A DNA stretch of 64,000 nt from Perca fluviatilis (lineage: Eukaryota > Chordata > Actinopteri > Perciformes > Percidae): the NCBI RefSeq assembly GCF_010015445.1, contig NC_053132.1:33258501-33322500 (forward strand), written 5' to 3'. Under the pieces are notes generated by a model. That model was not told the origin of the DNA. It did no database searches and saw nothing but the letters and a program-made list of their open reading frames with translations. Positions 57,236-64,000 of this stretch are shown in pieces; within the stretch, counting starts at the first letter, position 1, and each line of letters starts with the position of its first letter. The translations under genes and the position numbers were made by a program.

Positions 57236-57984
57236 TCAGACGTTGCGCAAGAGTACTTCTTAGTCAGCTGTCATCCCAGGGTGCTCTAGATGAGAAATAT
57301 CAAAAACCCAAAGCTGACAACAAAATCAACCTACGTGTTGCTATAATATCACTTTCACAAAGCACTTAGAGCTCACACAATGGGTCTGCACACACAAGAA
57401 AGCAGAAACAAGACACAAATACATATTTTGCTCATGCACACACCTGTTCAACAGACACATAAACCATGGCATGTTCAGTAGGGATTTAAATCATAATTAT
57501 TTTTTATTATTCTAAAAATAATAATTATTATTTTCATAATTTTGGCCATTACTTCTATTAGTAATAAAAAAAAATCTCCGTCCACACAAGACTTTTAGTT
57601 TCAGAAGCAGAACTCATCTGCATTCATTGTCTCACAACACATATCACATGACCATTCGCGTACACTGGGCATGCACATGCCGTAAACAGGCAGCAGATTG
57701 TCTGATGTTACTCGGCGGTTGAAAATCATGGATGTATGAAGTTGAAAATACAGAAAATACTTCAGAGAAAGAACAACAAAAGTGAAAAGTAAGATCAGGG
57801 ATTAATTTGCTTAAAGCGACGCCGAGGTGGAACTGTTACTGAAAGGTACAGTATGTCATCCTACCTAACCGATAAGACTGGCTGACGTGCATCGCCTTCT
57901 CCAAAAATCTTCGTTTGTGCCCGTCCAGACTACTTAGCAACCCCAGAGTTTTCAAACCAAAACGAGGGCAGCAGTGTTTCTAAA
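57236..57984. other. Unassigned AT-rich sequence
   Basis: Contains an ATAATTATT-rich patch at 57490-57545. No gene. Confidence 0.5.
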
Positions 57985-58240
57985 TGTCTCCGTTTTAGGG
58001 GCTCTGTAGTCTATATCCATGACGTTCCACTTCCGGGATTGCTCCGTTGCCGACAGAAATTCCGCCAGATTTAACTTATTTAGGCCGGATATCCGTTTCC
58101 TTGAGCTTTCTTTATGTTGGCATTTCAAACTCTGGTGGATTTGTGAGGACTATGGTTAACTGCTCCTCAGATCTCTGCAGGGTAAATCCAGACAGCTAGC
58201 TAGACTATCTGTCCAATCGGAGTTTTCTGTTGGATTAATG
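57985..58240. repeat. Interspersed repeat fragment, class unknown
   Basis: Blocks such as GCCAGATTTAACTTATTTAG, GATCTCTGCAGGGTAAATCC and CAGCTAGCTAGACTATCTGT belong to a repeat I recall as frequent in percomorphs. The element type is not known to me. Confidence 0.6.
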
Positions 58241-58704
58241 AGGTTAATCAATTTATGTGGAAGAGAAAACGAGGGGGTTACATTAGTACTCAAATTGTCT
58301 GTCATCACTGCAGTTTAGAGACCCACTTCCTGCTTAATCTTTGACCCACTGTACTGATCGTATTTGTGTGCACACAGTCTTCTTGTGCAATGCGGGATTA
58401 TTGCAACATTTCAGGTGCGTTCACGTTCAGTTCTACTTTAAAAAGAAAAGTGGTTTAGATAATCTGAATAAACGGTTTGTTTGTCGACTTTGTTGTGTAG
58501 TGTTGCCACAAATTTCAGCAATTAACTTGGTGAGTACAATGTTATCATAACTCATAAAAATTATGGTCTAACCTACACGCGACACACACCTAAAATTGTA
58601 GAAAATCGACAAACCAACATACCAACGCTCTAAGATAAGAGTGGGTCCCTTGCATGCCATCCAAAACAGGAAGTATCCCACTGTCTGCCATATGGGGAGT
58701 GTGA

Positions 58705-58705
<1 letters not shown>
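58241..58705. other. Unassigned sequence
   Basis: No gene or repeat recognised. Confidence 0.5.

Positions 58706-58755
<50 letters not shown>
58706..58755. repeat. (CA)n microsatellite
   Basis: 50-bp pure dinucleotide run. Confidence 0.97.
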
Positions 58756-58758
<3 letters not shown>

Positions 58759-59311
58759 TCCTCCACTTCCTCTGCGTCCTTCGCTTGTCTTTGCCTGTGA
58801 TCTGCTCAGTCAGTTCTTACACACTTGGATCTCACTCCATACTCCATTCCCATCATCAGATGATCACATCTCGTTTAAATTAATATTCCTCTTCTCACTC
58901 TCTATCATCGACTGCTGGAATCACCCTGCAGTCAGGCTTCCTCTGGCCAGGCCATCGACACATTTCCATCTGCTGCTAAGGAAGATTTGTACAAACCTCC
59001 TCCAATCAACACGTTCAATGGAAAGCTGAAACTTTTAGAATAGTGAACAGAAATAATAAACTACATTTTAATAATAACTTAAGCTATTCATCAATCAAAC
59101 TACACCGAGATTAGACAAACTATGACTATGACATTTTACAGACTAAATCCTTGATTCATTTATTGAAAGATTAATCAACGTATTGATTGAAAATATAAAG
59201 TATTATTTACTGCAGTTAGTTTAATGTTTTAAGTGATACAATAACAAATAGAAAAAGACAGGAAAATTATCAAATTAAAAGGTGAATACTTGTTAGCATA
59301 AATCGAAAATA
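58756..59311. other. Unassigned sequence
   Basis: No gene or repeat recognised. Confidence 0.5.
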
Positions 59312-59319
59312 TTCACAGC

Positions 59320-59758
59320 CAGTGTTGGGCAAGTTACTTCCAAAATGTAATACATTATATATTACTAGTTACTGTCATTTGAGAGTAATTAGGTATATTA
59401 CAATATAATTGAATAATAATCTCTGAATTGTAATGCGTTACACTACTTTTGCATTACTTTGAGTTACTTTCACCAAAATAACAATAAACAGGACAGCTCA
59501 CTTCAACGCAGCGTAATAACTCCTGAAAATAATGTCCATCTCGCAAATGTATCTGTCTCTGCAGTCATCTCAACCATCGAATACAGCAACAGGAAATAAC
59601 ACACAGCTTTTTTTTCCTTCAAAGAAATGTTGCATTAAAATGCGTTGTAACTCACGTACTGAAATGTAATTAGTAATGCGTTTTATTACTGTGTTACAGC
59701 AAAAAGGAATACATTACTGTAATTGCGTTACTTTTGTAACGCGTTACTCCCAACACTG
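59320..59758. mobile_element. hAT-type MITE with perfect 8-bp duplication
   Basis: The ends CAGTGTTGGGCAAGTTACTT and ACGCGTTACTCCCAACACTG are inverted hAT termini. TTCACAGC flanks both sides without mismatch (59312-59319 and 59759-59766). The interior repeats GTAAT/ATTAC words on both strands. Non-coding, 439 bp. Confidence 0.93.
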
Positions 59759-59766
59759 TTCACAGC

Positions 59767-62324
59767 CCATACGCATTCAACGGTCCTGTCCTTGTCCCGA
59801 CACTCTGAGAGCATACGAAGCAGAGGGTTGTGGGTGAGCTTTTTCTGTGTTCATTAATGGCGTGAGCGCTGATTAGCATTTAGATACAGTATGGGACATT
59901 TCCCCTGGGCTCCCTTAGGTGCTGCTCTGGCAGATTGAGGGGACGCAAGCTAATGTGTCCTGATTGGACAACAGGGGGCTGCGGCTCCTACAGACAACAA
60001 CAATTCAGTGGAGTGATACCACAAACCTTCAGCCAGACTGATGGCAGCAGGAGCCAGGTAACTGAACGTTGAAGGATGTGAGAGTGTGCAGGAGGTGGAC
60101 AAAATAATGAAAACTTCTAACTTTACTTGGATGAGCATGTCTCCCCCATGAGGAATTCTAAGTAATGACAACAAAACAGGTTTCGATTTTCTGCGTGCGA
60201 AAGATCCCGGACGACACCATTTTCTAAACATAGCAACACATAAAGAGAAATAGTGAAACACTGAGAAATCCAGAGAGAGTTGTGTGGAGCTGAATTAGCG
60301 TTTGGCAACGGCTTGAATCTGCGGGGTCTCACTGCGTTCCCTTATGTGAATAGATCGGCAGGGGCTCCGCGAGTAAACGCCAGGCACTCAATGTGTGGTA
60401 ACCATGGAGCATCTGTGCACTACTGTATCCCAGCCCAGCACTGTGTTAGCATTTATCCCTAATCAAAGGTCGATATATAACAACAGTGGCAATCCTAGTC
60501 TTTGCTAACCCCAGGCTGTTATTGAATAGATTACCACTGCCTGATGGCATGGAGATTTTCTTGCTATGCAGGTGCAGAACGTAGGTGCTGGTTGGTATGT
60601 GCCAGTTGGCCGTCGGCTGTAGTCTTTGTGGTGTGTCCAGGTTCAACTTTTTGGGCAAGACACAGTCTGCCTTCATTGCCACTAGTTCTTTGTCGTCTGC
60701 CTAGTGTGTCAGCACCTTTAGGCTGTGACATGCACAGCGCTGACAGTATTTTCTCCAAGTAGATGTTGCATTTTAGTATGGTCAGAAAGTGTATCAAAAT
60801 GTTGTGGTTTCCATTTAATTTTTGTAAAGAACTTAGTTCTAAAATCTATAGATGTGCTTATTGTAGCAGGAAATGTAGCTCTGTCTCCACCTCTCTCTGT
60901 GGGCACACACACACACACACACACATACAGCAACAGTAAGGGAGTTCATGAGTGATTTTGGTCTTGATGATAGTTGGCTAGGGTTAGGGTAAACTGGCAA
61001 CTTTAAACATCTATAAACGAAGAAGGCTTAGAAGCCCCACATTTCCTCCATTATCTCTTAGAAAACGAACTCCAACACATTGTCATGGTTGGATATAGCA
61101 AAAATACTTTGTAAAGAAATTCATTTTTCAAACTTACCATTTCTTAGTCAGTCAGTCAGTCCATTAAACAGTACTCTTATACTGTCTTAAAGCATCAACA
61201 ATAGCAGCCTGGTGTTTTATTCTGTCCTCTCTTCCAACCCATTTCTCATATCCTTGTTTATCATTATCTGTTGTTGTCTTGAGTTGTTGTCATCCACTAC
61301 TCAGTGACTCATGTAAATTCATTAGATCAACTGCCTATTGTTTGCCATGTCCATTGTTATTCAAATTCTGATGTGCAAGTGTCATTTTTACTGTATGTTT
61401 GTCATTGGTTTTACCCATGTTCACATTGGCCATGTAACAATAAAAGTAAAACATACACATGTAAAAATGAAAATATACTACACAATAAAGCAAGGACGTA
61501 TGACATTACCACATTGACACAGAACAAAGCTAACTAATAAAGTCTGACCTCTAAGCAGCTGTGAGCCTGCACCCTGGTGCCATAACCAGACACTCACAAA
61601 CACACACAAGCAGAGAAAGAGAAGATTGAACTGGAGACGGAGCTTGAAATGGTTAAATTGAATGGACTTTTTATAGCACTGATATTACTCCATTCCATCT
61701 CATGCGCTACTCTCTCCTCCCCCCCTTCTACCACCATCTCTACTCTCTTTTTCTATACAAGAGGGGTCAGCTGTCCTTTCCCATAGCTGTCAACTCTCAG
61801 GCCCTTAACAGCAATCTGACGACCCCCTGTACTTCTTCCTCTTCACTCTACACTTTCCGTCTTTCTCTCTCGCCTTCTCTGTCTTACCTGTTACTTACCG
61901 TTACCTGATAATGATCAACCCCACAGATTCAGAGTATTTTCAAGTCTTGAAACACACTTAATGTTTACATGTATTGTCACCCTGTCATTCATTTTTGAGT
62001 AGTGTTTATAAAGTTGTAACAATGAGTGCATTATGAAAATGTACAGCCAAGTGCCTTTCATATGAAACATGTTACTGGGTGAGTTGAAGTGCCCGCTACT
62101 CACATCACATCATATCTTTTCCCTCAGATTTCAGAGAATCAAACATGTTAATCTGCACAAAGCAGGAGGTGTGGAGAAAGAGACCAGTTTTGCAGATTCT
62201 GGCCAATTTTGTTTGGTTTACGAGCTTAAACCAGTTTGATTTTATGCAAACCGGCTGAACCAGTATTTGTCATTAGGACACATCCTGGCAAATTAAAAAG
62301 GAGCTGACATCAGTAACCTGTGCT
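59767..62324. other. No gene recognised, 59.8-62.3 kb
   Basis: Low-repeat sequence apart from a CA run at 60905-60926. Open frames near 60446-60955 overlap on both strands without motifs. 59800-59960 has the even composition and TAAT words of possible regulatory DNA. Confidence 0.45.
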
Positions 62325-62640
62325 GATCAAATAGCTTTTCAGTAGCTTAGCTGTTTTATTGATCAAGTAGTCAGGTAGCATCCACACAAGCTACATTTCC
62401 TCAAGTATTTCCAAAGTGTGAGAGTGCAGAGAAGCTTTCTGCTGCGGACTGAAATAAAACTGCTGTGGATCAGTGACATCCAATGTATGTATGATGTATA
62501 AAACATACCTTTGATGTAGTAAACTACTTTTGCCGCCATAGCTTAGCTGGCTATATTTCTTTAGTAGTGAAGCTTCATTTAATGTAGAGTAACTGCTAGT
62601 TTAGCTCACTAAACTTTTCAAGTAGCTTTCCCAACCCTTG
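62325..62640. mobile_element. hAT-type MITE fragment
   Basis: The right end TCAAGTAGCTTTCCCAACCC resembles the reversed hAT terminus that normally starts CAGTGTTGGG. AAGTAG/CTACTT words recur in both orientations. The left terminus is degraded. Confidence 0.55.
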
Positions 62641-62761
62641 ACATTTTTTTTACAAAGGCCCAATCCTACTAGAAAGTGTTTCACCTGTCCATATTCAACT
62701 GGAAGAAAAGACTGAGGCTGGCTGGACCAAATGCTCAGCTCTCCATGTGGTGCATCACATA

Positions 62762-62880
62762 CAGGGCTGCCAACGCTCACGCATTGGCCGTGAGACACAC
62801 GCAGTTGATTGGTTTCAAGAGCGCTCCCTGCTTGTGAAATTTTTGAAATGTTCTCACATTTGCAATACTACTTCACAAGC
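62762..62880. mobile_element. hAT-type MITE left end, fragment
   Basis: It starts CAGGGCTGCCAACGCTCACG followed by a CGCATTGGCCGTGAGACACACG block that I recall as a fish hAT terminus. No matching right end. Confidence 0.55.
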
Positions 62881-63787
62881 CAAAATCTCGGAGAAGACAG
62901 ATGGGAGGAGTTATATTTTGAATGTGCACAAAGTTGTAAATGTGAGCAGAAATCTTGCTGAAACACATCTGAGCTACTGAAGTCCAGGGGTTTATTAATT
63001 AATTAAAATGAAGTAATGTATGATTCACATGAATAAGTGCCACATGCACATTTAAAGAGGTTACTTCCCCAACAAAAGACGCAAAAGAGTAGGGAAGAGT
63101 AAATTAGGCCTACATGTGTGTTGACTCAGCAGAGATAACGTTAAATTAGAAAAAGTTGATCTACAAGAGAATAGTTGAAAGTAATACAGAATGCCTGAGG
63201 GCCTTATTTTTCTATATTTTCAATTGTTTCCAGCATAAATTGATGTAGAAAAGGGTAGAAATAGGTACATAAAAATTCTGTGTTTAATGCTCAAAATTAT
63301 ATGTCTCCTTACAAAATCTGGAAACAAAACCTATGCCATTGGGTTGCCAGGCCATGCAGCTGTGACTGGTCCAGATGTTTGTGCCAGCTCACAAGGGGGG
63401 CAGATACTGGGAACCTTTGGGCCACTATTGTGCTTGTCTAACCTCTGTGCATCTCTAAATGTAACTGTAAATAACTAATTAAATGTTTCATAAAATGAAC
63501 AAATAGTCTCTCTTTTCCCAAAAAATTAAGTAAGTGGGGCACAGAGGACGAGGGCCAAACATTACTGGGCTTTGGCACAAAAAAAGTTTGAGAGCCATGC
63601 TGTGTCTTTTGTCTTGCTGTTGGTATTTTTCAGTCTATTTTCTGCTGGACCTTGTGGTGGGGAAAGACCTTGATTGAAGAATGAATTTCCCTCACTGCCT
63701 AATCTAATGAGGTTTGGTCTTTGGCCCTGGTGTCCAAAAATGGTTATTTATATTTATTTAGTTTTGAAGGATTAGAATTTATGTAAA
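62881..63787. other. Unassigned; possible repeat end near 63.6 kb
   Basis: AAAAGTTTGAGAGCCATGCTG (about 63580-63600) looks like a degraded hAT end, but no partner was found. Otherwise nothing recognised. Confidence 0.4.
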
Positions 63788-63892
63788 TCAGTGGTTCTCA
63801 TTCTTTAGAATTTCAATGGTCCTAGTAGATCCCTATGGTAGACCAATGCTAATTTAACTGTGGGATCCTGGTCCCTACACTGAGAACCACTG
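63788..63892. mobile_element. 105-bp hAT-type MITE
   Basis: CAGTGGTTCTCA at the left pairs with TGAGAACCACTG at the right. This is the terminal repeat of a very common fish hAT group. The flanking 8-mers agree only in part. Confidence 0.75.
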
Positions 63893-64000
63893 GTGACATT
63901 GTTTTACAGTATAGTAGAGCTGGTTTATGGTGCAAGCCAGCAAGTGAGCAACAACACACATAAACACTGCACTATACATTCCATAGTGTAAATTGGTGTG

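Overview
The window looks like intergenic or intronic DNA from a teleost, most likely a percomorph. The evidence is the repeat content: L2-clade LINEs with the usual fish 3' tail, BEL/Pao and Ty3/gypsy LTR elements, Tc1 and PIF/Harbinger transposons, many hAT-type short elements with 8-bp target duplications, tRNA-derived SINEs, and about fifteen long (TG)n/(CA)n microsatellites. There are no bacterial features. I found no convincing host protein-coding exon, no rRNA and no intact tRNA gene. All protein-like sequence belongs to transposable elements, and all of it is damaged except one long BEL/Pao integrase frame.

Layout. 1-2045: 3' half of an L2 LINE, + strand. 3275-4712: a terminal-inverted-repeat (TIR) element split by a second one with 103-bp arms. 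8037-8900: a 25-bp TIR element next to another repeat fragment. 9340-10112: two copies of a duplicated block, each ending in a (TG)n run. 10651-12242: a TIR element hosting an internally deleted Tc1 copy. 13097-17283: a BEL/Pao retrotransposon with two LTRs. 18140-18344: a SINE. 18790-25001: a deep nest in which a ~1 kb hairpin element is split by a 5.2 kb hAT-type insertion; that insertion carries a reversed L2, pieces of another hAT and a 33-copy 15-bp minisatellite. 25039-26266: two long-arm short elements almost touching. 26721-27063: a small TIR element.

27,064-38,480 is mostly low in recognisable repeats apart from microsatellites and a few fragments. 38,483-45,320 holds a reversed Ty3/gypsy element broken by two later DNA transposons, a 774-bp element with a 9-bp duplication and a Harbinger. 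45,329-63,891 carries scattered hAT-type elements. One of these (54,049-55,621) keeps two exon-like pieces of a transposase N-terminus and itself sits inside an older hAT copy.

The elements do not form a pathway. What they show is the order of events: nesting, target duplications and LTR divergence give relative ages. I did not find a new biological system. The most unusual items are the 18.8-25.0 kb nest with its frame-preserving minisatellite, the 3.3-4.7 kb double inverted-repeat structure, and the gypsy element whose reverse transcriptase is missing while the domains on both sides remain and whose pol frame resumes beyond a Harbinger insertion. Several single-copy stretches look like possible conserved non-coding elements, but this cannot be tested from one sequence.
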